The notes beneath the pieces are model-generated. The model made no database searches. It saw only the letters and a list, made by a program, of their open reading frames with translations, and was not told the DNA's origin. Positions 50,333-62,703 of a DNA stretch of 64,000 nt are shown piece after piece. Where the stretch lies: positions 1-64,000 of the forward strand of contig NW_006766969.1 in the NCBI RefSeq assembly GCF_000275845.1, given 5' to 3'. A program made the position numbers and the translations under genes. This stretch comes from Dichomitus squalens LYAD-421 SS1. Its lineage: Eukaryota > Basidiomycota > Agaricomycetes > Polyporales > Polyporaceae. How positions within the stretch are numbered: position 1 is the first letter of the stretch; each line of letters begins with the position of its first letter.

Positions 50333-52626
50333 TTACATCTTAATCAAGAGGTTCACCTGGACAGCCTTCACAGCTGTGTAGCTACAATCAAAGTAGTTCA
50401 GCCTCGGCACATCAGACAACTGACACAGCGGAAACACTCACTTTGCCAACGCATACTCTCCAAGCTCGCGGCCAATACCCGACTGCTTGTACCCACCGAA
50501 CGGCACGTTCGGGTACAGCATGTTCGCTACGTTCACCCATACCGTGCCTGCCTTAAGCTTATGCGCCGTCGACAGCGCGCGCGTCACGTTCTGCGAGAAC
50601 ACCGCCGCCGCCAGGCCGTACACCGAGTCGTTCGCCTGCTTCACGATGTCGTCGTCGTCCGAGAACTTGATCACCACGCACACGGGCCCGAAGATCTCCT
50701 CCTGGACGATCTTCATGTTCGGCTTCGTCTCGGTGAAGATCGTGGGCGAGATGTAGTAGCCTTCGTTGCCGACGCGATGGCCGCCGTAATGGACCTTTGC
50801 GCCCTCCGCCTTGCCGGATTCGATGTAGCCCATGATGCGCTGCACGATGGGAGGCTTCAGAACAGTGGCGTTACGAGAAAGCTCAGAGACTTACGTCGTA
50901 CTGCTGCTGGTTGATCTGCGGGCCTTGGAACGTCTCCGGGCTGAACGGGTCGCCAACCTTGAGCGTCTGCGTGTGCGCCGTGAAACGCTGCAGGAACTCG
51001 TCGTAGATGTTCGCGTGCACGAAAATACGGGACCCTGCGCAGCAGCATTGCCCATGGTTGTAGCTGGTGAATACAGTATTCAGCCACAAACGACTCATGA
51101 GACGTCATGAATAACCTACTAGATACCGAACGCAGCCCACTTGACGGCCTGGTCCAAGTCGGCGTCGTCGAACACGATTGTTGGGCTCTTGCCGCCGAGC
51201 TCGAGCGTAACCTTCTTCAGGTTCGACTTCGCGGACGCCTCCATGATCTTGCGGCCGACGAGTGTGCTACCAGTGAACGCGATCTGTGTGCATGTCAATC
51301 ATCGTAATGGAGGTACGAGGAATCGATCGAACCTTCTCGATATCAGGGTGCTCAGCGAGTGCCTGGCCGACGATGCTACCGTAACCGTTCACGAGGTTGA
51401 ATGCACCCGCGGGGAAGCCGACCTGGTCGATGAGCTTCGCCATGTACAGCGCGGTAAGGGGGGTGAACTCTGACGGCTTCAGGACGATCGCGCAGCCTGT
51501 CGCGAGTGCGGGACCAATCTTCCACGCCATCATTTGCACTGCACACAGGTACGTTCAGCACACCCATAGGCAATAAAAACGAGAGAACGTACGAGGGAAG
51601 TTCCAGGGGATGATTTGTCCCACAACGCCGATGGGCTCGTGGCGCGTGTATGTGAGCTTCGCCTCCGAGGTCTCGATCGTCTGGCCGAGGACCTTGTCTG
51701 CCCAGCCGGCGTAGTAGCGGATGCAGGTAATCGAGTGGCTGACGTCCCCTCGCTTGGCCCAGTTGAATGTCTTGCCGTTGTCGAGTGCCTCGAGCGCAGA
51801 CAGGACATCCTGTTCCTTCTCCATGAGGTCGGCGAGCTTGTTCAGAAGGCGCGAACGATCGACACCGGTCGTGTTCAGACCCCATGTGGTTTCGAATGCC
51901 TTGTGGGCGGCCTTGACGGCGATATCGACATCCTTGGGAGTACCCTCCGAGATGCGAGTCGTGGTCTTGCCATTCGTGGGGTTGATCACACTGTGTCGAG
52001 TGATTAGTACGATTCACCCCGAACTGAGATGCTTTGCCGGACACCGCTCGCCCAGCTGCTCCCCACTATCGAGTCCTCGGCACGTAGCACGCCTCTTCAA
52101 GCGGTAGAACACAGCCCTGCACGGTGCTCCTGATGGAGCTGGGAAGCCCTACACTCGACTGAACGCTCTCGGGGCGGCCCGGCCGTGCACACGGCGTCTC
52201 GTTGGGGACCGGTCGGGCAGTATGACGCGAGGAGGGTTCGACTCCCGACAGTACTCTCAGCCCTGCTTCGCCGTTCAGTAGCCCACCGGCCACAGCGACA
52301 GCCCCGTTAATCCCGACCAGGCGCGACTCCCAGCCCCTGAAGCAGAGTACGGCCCTGTGCTCGCAGCTACATGGCGTAGGCGAGGCGAGGCCGGTGCTCC
52401 CTGCGACGACGCAGGACGAGCGCGGTGTGCCAGGGAGAGACCTCACGGCGACGCGCCACTTCGCGCGAAACCGACAATCTGTCGATAGTATGGCAAACAG
52501 CACTCACTCAATGTAAGTGCTATTGGATCCATCGACGAACTTGCCGTCGATATAGAGACCCAAGGGGACCTCCACATCGCCCTTGAAGACAGGGGTGTCG
52601 AAGGTGTACTTGAACGTCTCGGGCAT
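50333..52626 (-). CDS. Aldehyde dehydrogenase (NAD(P)+, class 1/2 type)
   Basis: Oxidises aldehydes to acids. The ATG at 52626 ([16 protein letters not shown]) starts a protein of about 500 residues in seven or more exons. Motifs are IPWNFP (catalytic Asn), [15 protein letters not shown] (cofactor Lys), [22 protein letters not shown] (general base Glu), [11 protein letters not shown] (nucleophile Cys), [10 protein letters not shown], and [18 protein letters not shown]. The last exon, after a donor inside the AAC of ALAN, reads [15 protein letters not shown]. All catalytic residues are intact and no organelle signal is visible, so it is likely cytosolic. Intron 1, after STYI, is about 515 bp, roughly ten times the usual size in this window. 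A TATA-like TTATATATGG lies at 52731. Confidence 0.93.
51991..52507 (-). other. Oversized intron 1 of the aldehyde dehydrogenase gene
   Basis: The donor GTGAGT follows GA of the STYI-GA/T-VIN junction and the acceptor is CACAG; the joined frame is exact. The intron is GC-rich. On the plus strand it contains GGGTTCGACTCCC (52239-52251), a match to a tRNA B box. ACTATCGA at 52049 and TCGATAGT at about 52484 are inverted copies. It may hold an inserted short element, but no target duplication could be fixed. Confidence 0.5.
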
Positions 52627-52730
52627 TGTGGGCTCCTTGAGCGCGAGGGTAGTGAGAGAAGTATCGGGCGGGTTATGGAGGAAAGGGCGAGCTTAGCGGT
52701 GGGAAAGGCGGTGACCCGACGGTGGGGGGA

Positions 52731-52738
52731 TTATATAT
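52731..52738 (-). promoter_or_regulatory. Probable TATA box of the aldehyde dehydrogenase gene
   Basis: The minus strand reads CATATATAA, about 105 nt upstream of the ATG at 52626, inside an otherwise GC-rich promoter. Confidence 0.5.
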
Positions 52739-53678
52739 GGAGCGCAGGGGAGAGAGTCCCGCGACCTTCGATTTCGATTAGAGATCACCAATCACTGACC
52801 GGTGACAAGGCCGTTCTTGCCCTTGGCTTACACTCGCCGCGTAAGAGCACTACCGTTCCCAGGTGTAGGGAGGGGCCCCCGATTCGGTACAGGGTCCGGT
52901 CAGCAGGACAGCGTCCCTCGGAGACGGAATAACGATGGCACCCTCATGTGTCCCGGTCGGGGTCTGGCGAGTATCAACTGTCTTGATGGCCCTTTGTCTG
53001 CGAAGAACGATGGTGGCAGTGAGCCGCAATGCGAGGTCCGTTCTGCGAGCAGGGTTTCCGACCGTATGAATTGTAGACAATTTCGGCACAACCGGCCGTC
53101 GCGAGCCTGTGAACTCTGTAAGCGCTCCTTACATGGTCCCCAGACTCCCAACAACTTGTCTATCGCCGGATCATGAGTCTGTCTCAGTCAGGCCTCTCTT
53201 CCAGAAACCCACGACGTGGGTATAGACAGCGTCTTCAGGGAGACGGTGAGAGGGAGAACTGCTCGCAGCCACGGTACGATGCACCGATAAGCATAGACTC
53301 GGCCGTTGGTCTCAGATTTCCTGCTCGTGCGGAGTGGCGGCCACGAGAACGACGGCGATAGCTACGATGCACACAACATGAGAGTCCTGATCTCATAGAG
53401 TGCCAGACATTTCCGAGTCTGCTTCCCTCATTGCTTCTCGCTCTGGGACGCCGGTGGAAATGAATACCCGCACCAACGTAAGCTCCGTGAGAAACCATAC
53501 ACATTGGCAAGTATTAGTAGGCAATCTCTGACGTTCACGCAACTGTTGCCAGAAGTTCGGCGTCGAGGAAGACCATGTCTCCCCGATTAGATGACCTTTC
53601 TGCTCAAATGGTGGAGAGCTTGATTCAACGTATGCACTACAAGATTCTCGCGTCCTCAAAATAGTACATTGGTCTTGA
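52739..53678. other. Intergenic, no gene seen
   Basis: About 940 bp between the ALDH promoter and the stop of the acetyltransferase gene. No supported coding region. Confidence 0.5.
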
Positions 53679-54903
53679 TTAACCATCGAGCAACTTCACG
53701 TCCCCCCTTGTCCACACCTTGCTCTCGTCGGTGAGCCTCAGCTCGACCTCCTCAAAGACTGCAGCCCGCTTCGTAATCGAGAACCCGAGCTTCTCGAACA
53801 GCCGTATGCTCGCCTCGTTCCTCTCCCCAATCCGCGCCACAAACCTGTCCTTCGGGACGGGAAGCGGCTTCGGGGACGACGGGTCCGTGGCGTAAGACAA
53901 CATGAGCTGCAGCGCGGTGTGCGCAACTCCCCGCCGGCGATAGGCTGGTTCTGCAGTAGATTTTGGGGCACACGCGGACGTCAGTATCAGAAGCTGACCC
54001 AGGATGGAAGAGGTGATACGCCGTCCGGAGACTGTGTACGCCCTATCGAACGACGTGGGGTACGGACCTGCAATCATTATTTCGACCTCGACCTCGAAAT
54101 CCTCCTCGTCCGGAGCACCCTTGAAAAAGAGATTGACGTCGCCTATCATCGGAAGGCCTTCAAGGCGTTCCGGAGTCACTTTCTGATCGTCTTCCTTGGC
54201 ATCGAATGACAACCCCGACAGCAGGATGAATGTCAGCTCTTTAGCAAGCCGTCACGAGGCGCGTGCGGGAGGCGGGGAGCATGCTATCAGGCGGGGCCGT
54301 CTCATTTCCGAAATGCCAGAACCCATCACGCACTGTCTTCGTCCTCCTGCCATTTTCCTACATATGGAGACGGGGGTGGGGGTCAGCTCTGGAGAAAGAG
54401 AAGGGCCGGGCAGATGGATTAGCCACGCCAATGAAGCGCAATGCGATACCAATCGATGAGGGGTGACGGCGCTCCCGCCGGGATGTTTCGTATACCAGCC
54501 GGCGGGGAAGCACAGGTTCACGTACGTGCCGCATCCCGCGATCCCACTGCAGGTGCGCTCCTCTTACGAAGAAAGGCGAGCGGACCACTCACTTTGCATT
54601 TCATATTCCTCTTCGAGTGTCAGCGGCTCACTTGCGGTGAGCTCTCGCAGCTCCTCGCTCGTCATCCATTCGTGATACGTCTAGCTACGCAAGATGGTTA
54701 GGCGGTGCATTGACGTAAACCGCGTGAAGAAGTCGCCTAGAAGTTGATCCTTCTAGGGACAGAAACTCACGGCGACGTGCTCCTTCCTGGGACGCGAGAG
54801 TTAGCTCCGCGCCGGTGTCGACAGACGCAGCGATCGAGTCGTACCGGTACGGCACCAGGATGACGTCTGGGTGCAAAATGACTGTCTTCTCGTTCGCTTT
54901 CAT
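53679..54903 (-). CDS. N-acetyltransferase 9-like protein (GNAT)
   Basis: A GNAT-fold acetyltransferase similar to animal NAT9. The ATG at 54903 (MKANEKTVILHPDVILVPY) starts it. Exons then read KEHVATYHEWMTSEELRELT, ASEPLTLEEEYEMQ, WQEDED, LTFILLSGLSFDAKEDD, PMIGDVNLFFKG and EVEIMIAGP. The acetyl-CoA loop is EPAYRRRGVAHTALQLML (R-x-x-G-x-A), followed by FVARIGERNEASIRLFEKLGF and VFEEVELRLT, with the stop at 53679-53681. The order and spacing follow NAT9 (YHEWM, SEEL, LT-SEPLTLEQEY, GDVNLF, IGxxNExSIRxFxKL, FxEVTLRLT). One intron, after EMQ, is about 230 nt. The junctions around WQEDED are the least certain part of the model. Confidence 0.82.
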
Positions 54904-55920
54904 CTTGGCATCGTATGTTCTGTGAGGTAGAACGACGCGTTAGGGTGAGCTGCGCCTGGTCGGAAAGGACTCGGCGACCAGTTGACCTGCGGAGACACGC
55001 TGGGGTGCGCAGAAATGGTACAGATAAAGTATGGTCCGACTGATGCTGTGTATGATCGGACGGGCTTTCAGCGTCTGTATAATCACGTCAGATTCTGGGA
55101 GCAAGATCTTGTGTTAGGGGGTTCCGAGAAGACGAAGCCCGAGCCCCGCGGGGCCCCACACTTACCCCAGAGGAGAATGGGCGAGGAACACGAAGACAAG
55201 CGGCCACTGCGGAGAAAGGACCTTGTTTGACTATTGATGGTCGAGGCTGGTCGAGGCTGGCGCTACGATGGTCGAAGCTGCACTGGGCAGTGTTGGGGTT
55301 AGCTCAGGGTTATGACCCGGAAAGGTGTTACCGAGACGCGATTTGGCAAGGGCGATTGGAATGAACACTCACCTTAGGACCAGTTGGACGCAGGCGAGAA
55401 CAGAGGATGCTGCTCGGATGCGCCCCACCTCTCTCAAGTGTAGGCCAGCGTCCGTAGTATTGAAAGTCTACGTGGCTTTCGGTGACCTCGAGTCTGACGA
55501 TGCTGTAGGAGCAAAAGTTGACCAGCTGGTCGCCGTTGAGCATCCGCATTCATCGTATATGCCTTGATGGCTTATCTGAATCTACCTGATGACACCACCG
55601 AGTTCACTGAACTTGAAGTAAGAGATGCTAGCCGGGTGAAAGCAGTCTCGCAAGGGAACGCGGGTATCTTGGACGCCCACCTTTCGTTCAAAATCGGGGA
55701 AAGCCACGTGGCTCAAGGCGCCCTCCCGCCCCGGGGCCGGGATGTTTCGGACAGCCGCAAGACCACCGCCCACGGCGACAGAGGAGGTCAGCTTCTGCAG
55801 AAGGATGTCTGATCATTTCCATCTCACGCCTTGTATCCCTACAGCAATCTTGCACACTAAGCACGAGTGAGACCGGCTTGCGCATCGGCATTCTCATTGT
55901 GCGTAGAGTCCGCTCCCACT

Positions 55921-56046
55921 ATGTCCAGCAAGCTGCGGGACGATTCGGGCGACGGCCTGCACAGTCCTCATGGCAAACGCCCTTCCGACGCTGTTCCGCT
56001 CACAAAGAGGCGCAAGAGCATTTCCGAGTCGTACCGCTACGCCTAG
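55921..56046 (+). CDS. Possible short protein or first exon with basic motif
   Basis: ATG at 55921, 41 codons, TAG at 56044-56046. The codons are GC-rich at third positions, unlike the surroundings. The peptide starts MSSKLRDDSGDG and has a nuclear-signal-like TKRRKSISES near its end. It could be a real small protein, the start of a spliced gene, or a relic. No homologue is recognised. Confidence 0.3.
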   Translation: MSSKLRDDSGDGLHSPHGKRPSDAVPLTKRRKSISESYRYA

Positions 56047-56830
56047 GCGCTTGCCGTATTTGGCAACTGAGTACGCTCGGATTTGATGCGGACGGGATCT
56101 GTAGGCTCGAACGGGTGTCGGAAGTCGGAAGTGCGTTGGATAATGTCGGAACTGGGTTTGCGACGGGACTTGTACATAGCTGTGAATTCTGAACGACGGA
56201 AGAAGTTTGCTTCTTGACCTCGTACTGCTACCATGTCTTCCTGGTGTTGCTGGGTATATGCGCTCGTGCTTTCCGACGTGGCTTTCTGTTGTTTTGTATG
56301 ACTTCGCGCCTTCTTCACGAGCATATAGAGAAGGTTTTGTCGGAGCCTGAGGCAAAGTTCGTTCGGGAACACACGCACTCGTGGACTTCAAAGCCAAGGG
56401 AATGCGCAAGTCTGCTTGCCCTGCCCTACAGTGCGCTCCTTCCCCTTCTGACCGTATATGACCGACCTGCACCACCAAGGTACGTAGTGGTTTGCATGGT
56501 CCCCTGACTACTCATCAATGCGTTTCGTTAGGTGGCGAGGACGCCGTCAGGCCGCCTGACCAGCGCGCTCCCTGTGGCATGTCCATGCGGCTGGTGTCTG
56601 AAACTCAGCGCGGGCGCGCGACAAGCATATAACCTCGCGATGCACTCTGATGGGACAGCCCTGTTGTTGCTTGGGGCCGTGCACCTTGAGCTTCGGACTC
56701 TGCTCAGCCTTGCTGCCTTTAGACGTCCTGGATTCTGCCTTGCTCACCGTTTGGAGTCGCACCCTCTGTAGCGCTCCATATCCTTCTCCGCTGCTCTCCC
56801 TCAGTACCACCTTGCCTCGACGCTGTCTCT

Positions 56831-56866
56831 TGCGCGCTCACTACGGGATGCGCGCTCACTACGGGA
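56831..56866 (+). repeat. Tandem duplication of 18 bp
   Basis: TGCGCGCTCACTACGGGA occurs twice without a gap (56831-56848 and 56849-56866). Confidence 0.85.
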
Positions 56867-58082
56867 CTGTAACGTACTCGTCATCGTCCTCTGCGCCTGC
56901 CCAATCGTATCGCGCCCCAGGTCCTCGCGCAATGCAAGCCGACGGCTTCACAGGCACCGATCTGAAAACAAACGGACCCCGTCGTCTGGAAAGGAGATGC
57001 AGATGGGAGTTGTCGAGCTCGTCGCTCGACACGTCTTATCGCTATCTGGCTTCGACCGGCTTTGACTGCATCGATAACCGCAGCCGATGACAAACTTAAA
57101 GGTGGACCGGCCATCGACACGACGATCCCTTCTCGCCATCTCTTCGCTGTTCAGCTCTGCCACACTGCGCTCGCACTGATCCGCATCGTGCATCTGGTCT
57201 CCCTGCCCGCTTGACTTCTTGCTGTGTTCGAGTTCGTCGATGCTGGCTACCGATCAAATTCTTGCGGACATAAAGTGCCGACGCGAGCTACGTTATACGA
57301 TATACCTATTGCGCGCTGGGGTGACTGCCTCGGACGGAAACGGATGAAGCAAGGGAGCGTGTCCGTTGTCGAAGTCGCATGGGCGCTCAGAAGCAGCTCA
57401 GAAGCCGCTGTGAGTTCATGGGTGCGTTCCAGCTCAGCGCCCCTGTACATTACCGGGGCGCAGATCAGGTTGGTCCATCGAGAATGGGGACAGTTGGCGA
57501 GGGGTGAGCGGGATGGGATCCTGATATGTCGAGGGCCCTGAGACAGGTGCGTTCGTATTGTCGCCCCGTTTCGGTGACAGCGAGGCTAAATGCAACGCTC
57601 GTTCCCTCATCCAGGAATCGGGTACATGAGCATCGCTTTGTGCGTATAATACGACGATCCGGGAATGACAGTCCGATTTCGTGCGCACTGATGTCGGTGG
57701 ACGTCGGGAGCTGCCAAGATCGTTACGTGGGCTGCCGGGCCGTCGTGGTCGAGGGATTCGGTGGAGGACTGGGAACCGTTGGTTTGTCGTAGTGGCCCTT
57801 GGGCGGGTGTCACTTGATGATCATGCAAGTGTGCGCCGGGGTCAGATGAGTGTGGGGATATGCTGTGGGATGGAGGCTGAAGCATTCACCCGCCCCGTCT
57901 TTGATCAGCCGTCTGCGCTGGGGAGATCACCTCCAGTCAGCTGGTAGCGCTACGCCCGATATGGCCCATCGCCCCTTACCCGGTTGGATGAGGTAAGCGC
58001 CCTTGTAATAAGCTCATCCTTGTCGTCGGCCAGTCCGCGTTCTCTCTCGCCCCACCTTCTCGACCCCGACCCCGTCGCCATC

Positions 58083-59050
58083 ATGTCCCACCTCGAGAAG
58101 GCCCAACCCGAGCTCGCGACTGCCAACCCCCCGCCCACCAACGGTCACTCCGCCCCCGGCCGCAACCTCTACTACCGCCAGCTGGGCGACCCTGGTCCTC
58201 TGTAAGCGTCCCCAACTCTGCGCGATGGCGCCATGCTCATCCCCTTCATTCGCGACGGTAGTGGTCTGTACGGCTTCGCGTCAACGACCTTCATCCTCTC
58301 GATGTATAACGTCCAGGCCCGCGGCATCAACACCCCCAACGTCGTCATCGGCATGGCCCTCTTCGTCGGGGGCCTTGCGCAGTTCGTCGCAGGCATGTGG
58401 GAATTCGCAACCCAGAATACCTTTGCGGCCACTGGTACGTTCTTTCCGTGCCTGCCAGTCATTAAAGACGCGTGATATCGAACCCAAACGCGTCCATTCC
58501 GTTTCGGCGCTTTGGGGTCTTGCGCGTCTTCGCAAGTTATCCCTCTGACTAACGCCGAATCTGTTCCCTTCCCGCGCAGCGTTCACGATGTACGGCGGAT
58601 TCTGGATGTCGTTCGGGACGATTTTCATCCCCGGCTCCGGTATCCTCACTGCCTACACGGACCCTAACGAGCTCAACTCCGCGCTCGGCATCTATCTGTG
58701 GACATGGTTCATCGTCACGTTCCTACTCCTCGTCGCCTCTCTGCGGAGGAACTTAGGCCTCGTCGTCCTCTTCTTCTTCCTCACCATCACCTTCGCGCTC
58801 CTCGGCTCAGGTACGTGGTTCCGCGAATTCCGATTCGCGCCATGACTGATTCCCGACTTCTCTTCCTTCAAATCTGCCAGGAAAATTCTCAACCGCTCAC
58901 GCCGTCGCGCTCGACAAGGCCGGAGGCGCCTTCGGCATCATCACTGCGTTCATCGCATTCTACGTGGGAACCGCAGAGATGCTCAACGACCGCGCTCAAT
59001 CGTGGTTCGTCCTCCCTCTGGGCCAGATCCCCAAGCGACGCATCGACTAG
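58083..59050 (+). CDS. GPR1/FUN34/YaaH-family transporter (acetate type)
   Basis: A plasma membrane carrier of the acetate uptake transporter family (yeast Ato/Ady2, Aspergillus AcpA); acetate or related monocarboxylates are the known substrates, and ammonium export has been proposed. Four exons join in phase, about 230 residues. The hydrophilic N-terminus (MSHLEKAQPELATANPP) leads to the family motif, here DPGPLGLYGFA (usual NPAPLGL). Six hydrophobic helices follow, including VVIGMALFVGGLAQFVAGMW, FTMYGGFWMSFGTIFI, LGIYLWTWFIVTFLLLVASL, LGLVVLFFFLTITFALLG and AFGIITAFIAFYVGTAEML. The protein ends LGQIPKRRID. Confidence 0.92.
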
Positions 59051-59933
59051 GCGAGCTTCTGCTTCAGATTTATTCCATCTTCTCGTAGGCTAGGACGTGC
59101 GTCCTGCCCGTGATATGTGTTACCTACCCATCTACCCATCTTCTTACCCATCGTTTCCGGCAGTCTTGCGGACGACACAAGCAGTGCGCTTGTTCGATGT
59201 CGTATATGTTCATGTGGAAGGCGGTGGCGTGGAAGGATCTGTATGAGTAGTTATATTACTGCGTTTTAAGACTGCACCCTATGTCCGCACCTTCATGAAT
59301 GAATAGGGCTGTGCTGCCTTGCCTTCGTTCAACGTAATTCGAGGAAGCATAGTCTCCTGCCGCGTTCCGTGAGCTTTCTGCTGTGGCGCGAGGCTCAGTG
59401 AGTGTCAGTTTTGCATCCTACATCAGTTCGTTGACCAGCTGAGTGCATATCAATGCCTCAGGTCTCTGCCAGTGGCGTTTCGGAGGCGACGAGTTCCTTC
59501 GGGAGTCATGCTTCGCTGTTGCTGAAATTTCTTCATTCCATGCGATTGTCCCAAGTTCTCGGGAAGCTTTTATTGTCTGGGCGGCACGACCTCCGTGGTA
59601 GGCCGGAAAGCCTGTCTCGAATGCGCCCGTCCCCATCAATACCAGGTTTGGCTCATCTGTTAGCTGTGGGCTGCGCGACGTCATCTGTATTGGGGAATAT
59701 GGGGAAAAGGCAGGGTGGCCGCGCGCGCTGTGGGATCCAGGTGCCACCCTGCAATCGGTCTAGCGGCGCGCCCACAGGCCTAGGTCACGTTCTCACAACA
59801 CCCGCCCGTGTTCTAGGGTCGATGCCCGCTCATCTCGCACGCGAGCTGGGCCGGAGCTCGACCCCCTCTCCTTCGAGTTTGCAGGCAGTTCGAAATACCG
59901 ACGGTCGAGGCGAAAGCAGATGTAACGCCAGAG
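59051..59933. other. Intergenic, no gene seen
   Basis: About 880 bp between the transporter stop and ABC copy 2. It should contain the 3' UTR of the one and the promoter of the other. Confidence 0.5.
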
Positions 59934-62703
59934 ATGGAGATACAAACTGGGGTCGAGCCCGCGGCCGAGGCGATACCGTACGCGGACCGCGTCGTGACCC
60001 ACAGCAAGCTGGGAGTCTGGGACTGGTACGAGGAGGTCGATCCCGGTCGTGACCAGGTCCCGATCATTTCGCGCTTCAAGAAGTCCTATGCCGACCTCGC
60101 GGGGTGTTTCCCGTACGTCGTCCGGATGTTGAAGGACGTGCTGAGTATCCCAGGATGCAAGTCGCGCCTTGTGGTATACGGGGCGACGGAACTGGGGCTT
60201 GCGCTGGTTCCTGCAGCATCCATCTGGTATGGACATCATCTCCAATTGGTCAGTATCCGGGGCTAGTAGACTAACCGAATCGCGGAACATCCGACAGGGT
60301 CCAGGGACATTTACCCCAAGTGGTACGCGTCTAGTTATCGTTGAAGCTCGTCTGTGCTCACCCGACACCTCGACAACAGGTGGAAGTACCTGTCACAACA
60401 CGCACGGTAGACACTGAGCTGCTGTTGAAGATATGCGCGGGGCGCATCGCGTGCACGATCGCAAACATGGTCCTCGGAGAGCTTCACCGCCGCGCCCAAA
60501 AGACACTCAACGCCCGCATCCGGCGCTGGTTCGCGATGCGCGCGTTCGAAGCGAACGCGCGGCTCGACGTTCCGACCTTCAACCTGCCCCCGGTGCAGGC
60601 CCAGCTCGCCGCGGCGAGTGGGGGAAGCTACCATTCTGTCGTGTGGCAGACGATGCAGATGGGGATGGAGATCGCCAGCACTGCGCCAAGGCTTGGATCG
60701 CAGGTGTATGCGCTGTTGCGCACGTTGCGGACAGACGGCGATGGGAGGATCATGATGCTGGTCACGCTTCTGGCGGAAACGGTGTCGATGTTGAGGGATC
60801 TCAGCATCTTCTCGACGGCGGACACTGGTGAGTCGCTGTGAGTACGTCTCGCGCAGTCGCTTACAACAGTCGAGGGTCCAGCGATCGCCGTCATGACGAA
60901 GTCTGTGGAGTACCTGAAGATGAGAGCATGGGACATGATAGTCAGTGAGCAAAGCACCGGAAGGAACTCGTTGCAGGCAATCTCCAAGAACACGCTATTG
61001 AGGGCAAGTCTTCCCCTTCCGTTATTCTCCAGACGCACATATATCCTAATAGCGAGGCTTCCAGAGTACAAGAAGGCGTCGGACGTGGTAGAAGACAACG
61101 ACGGCAATTGGAGAGACCTGCGATACGAATCGGTTGCCGGCCTGAGCGGTCGTTCCTGGTACACCTCGATGGCATTCGCCCATATCCCCCAGGTCCGCTT
61201 ACGCGTATCGCTCCTTGCTCCTTCTAACATCACTTCACGCAGCCCGACATCAGATTGCGTTTACCCTTCGAGCCGCGCGAGATCCCGCGCGTCTGCCAGG
61301 AGTTCTTACTGAGCTCAACCTCGTACAGAGCGCCGCGAAGAGCTTCGCATTCTCAATGTATGAGGTGGTCGCGAAATGCTATCAACTGCAGTGGCACTTT
61401 TCAACGATCCGCGATGTCTATGAAGTCGAGAAAATGTCAATGTCGTCTCTGACGGGACAGACGCGTTGCCGCAGGGAGCGGCGCAATTTTTCTCTGGAAT
61501 CGCATTGAAATTTAGGTGAGCAAGTGGTCCTACTAGTTTTCGCACGGAACTGATCGCCGTGCAGGAACGTGTCGTTCAAGTACCCTGGCACCGACCAACA
61601 TGCCCTTCGCAATGTCTCTTTCCAGCCTGCTCCCAGGCCAGCTCTGTGTCCTGGTAGGGTCGAACGGAGCTGGCAAGAGTACAATCCTCAAACTCGCGGT
61701 GCGCCTATACGACCCCGAAGACGGTCAAGTCTTGCTTGGCGGCCAGGACGTCCGCACGCTCAAGCTCAGCGATCTTCGCCAGGCCATATCCGTACTGTTC
61801 CAAGATCACACGCACTTCCCGCTATCTGTGAGCAGCGTCCCCCTTCCTGACCTCCGAGACCGTTCGGCACCACACTAATTGTACCCACAACCGCAACCGC
61901 GTCGACGCGCGTCCGGCGTTACATAAGTATGACAGATCCGCGATAACATCGCGCTTGGCGACCCTTCTAAAGCTGACGATGCGGAGCATGTGCGTCTAGC
62001 TGCGCGTCTCGGGGGCGCGGAGCGGTTCGTTGAAAAGATCCCGGATGGTTTCAATACCTGTCTACTGCGCCCTGCACCAGACTATGTTTCTGGTCCTCCC
62101 GAAGGCAATAAGACGCTCTCGGGGAAGCCATTCGATGTGTGCGCAGTTCGCGCGGCGGCGGGTATCAAGGCGTCCATAACGCCGTCGGAGCTCAGCGGCG
62201 GACAGATGCAAAGGCTCGCTGTGTGAGTGGAGTTGTCCCGTGATACCCACTTCAGAACTCATCTTCTTGAATAAGCGCAAGGACGTTCATGCGTTCTGTG
62301 GTGGCGGATGATGCAAAAGTTGGCCTGTTACTGTTCGACGAGCCCAGCGCTTCATTGGATCCTGCAGCAGAACATGGTGAGTTTGACCGGTGATCCATGA
62401 GGACAATGTGATGACCTGTGCTGCCCCTGCAGACCTGTTTGAACGACTTCGTGAGTTGAGGGGTAACAAGACCATGGTGTTCTCATCGCACCGCTTCGGC
62501 AACCTCACGAGACATACCGATTTGATATTGTGAGTCGTTTTGCCACATCCTTCGTTGCGACGCACGTCGTACCCACCTGTCCCTTTCTTAGGTACATGGA
62601 AGAGTCGGGTGTGGTAGAGTCCGGGACGCATGATGATCTGTTACGGAAGGAAGGCGAGTACGCTCGGCTTTGGAAGCTGCAGGCACAGGCGTTTATCTCG
62701 TAA
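59934..62703 (+). pseudogene. ABC half-transporter, copy 2, with an apparent frameshift
   Basis: A paralogue of the gene at 5713-8553 with the same exon plan. The ATG at 59934 begins MEIQTGVEPAAEAIPY, then LGVWDWYEEVD, LVVYGATELGLALVPAASIW, GRIACTIANMVLGELHRR, and NARIRRWFAMRAFEANARLD. The nucleotide-binding domain has Walker A GSNGAGKST, VLFQDHTHFP, signature LSGGQMQRLAV, VGLLLFDEPSASLDPAAEH, and FSSHRFGNLTRHTDLIL, ending LQAQAFIS. Near 61430 the frame that reads HFSTIRDVYEVE must shift to the one that reads NVVSDGTDALPQGAAQFF, consistent with loss of one base, and no intron fits there. If real, this separates the transmembrane half from the ATPase. Every ATPase motif is intact, so a sequence error is also possible. 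Exon joins around 61190-61250 are uncertain. Confidence 0.7.

Larger units (their letters stand above)
54904..58082. other. Long region without a recognised gene
   Basis: About 3.2 kb. It contains a direct repeat GGTCGAGGCT at about 55238-55258, a possible short coding stretch at 55921-56046 and a tandem 18-bp repeat at 56831-56866 (both listed separately). Several open frames exist on both strands, but none shows a known motif or a convincing exon-intron plan. The last 130 bp before 58083 are pyrimidine-rich, as expected for a promoter and leader. Confidence 0.45.

Noticed and set aside
52066..52503. Minus-strand open frame of 145 codons
   Set aside because: It lies within the long ALDH intron and has no coding pattern or motif; its openness follows from GC richness.
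55894..56478. Minus-strand open frame of 194 codons
   Set aside because: No motif, mixed composition, and overlap with a better-supported short plus-strand frame. Not convincing as a gene.
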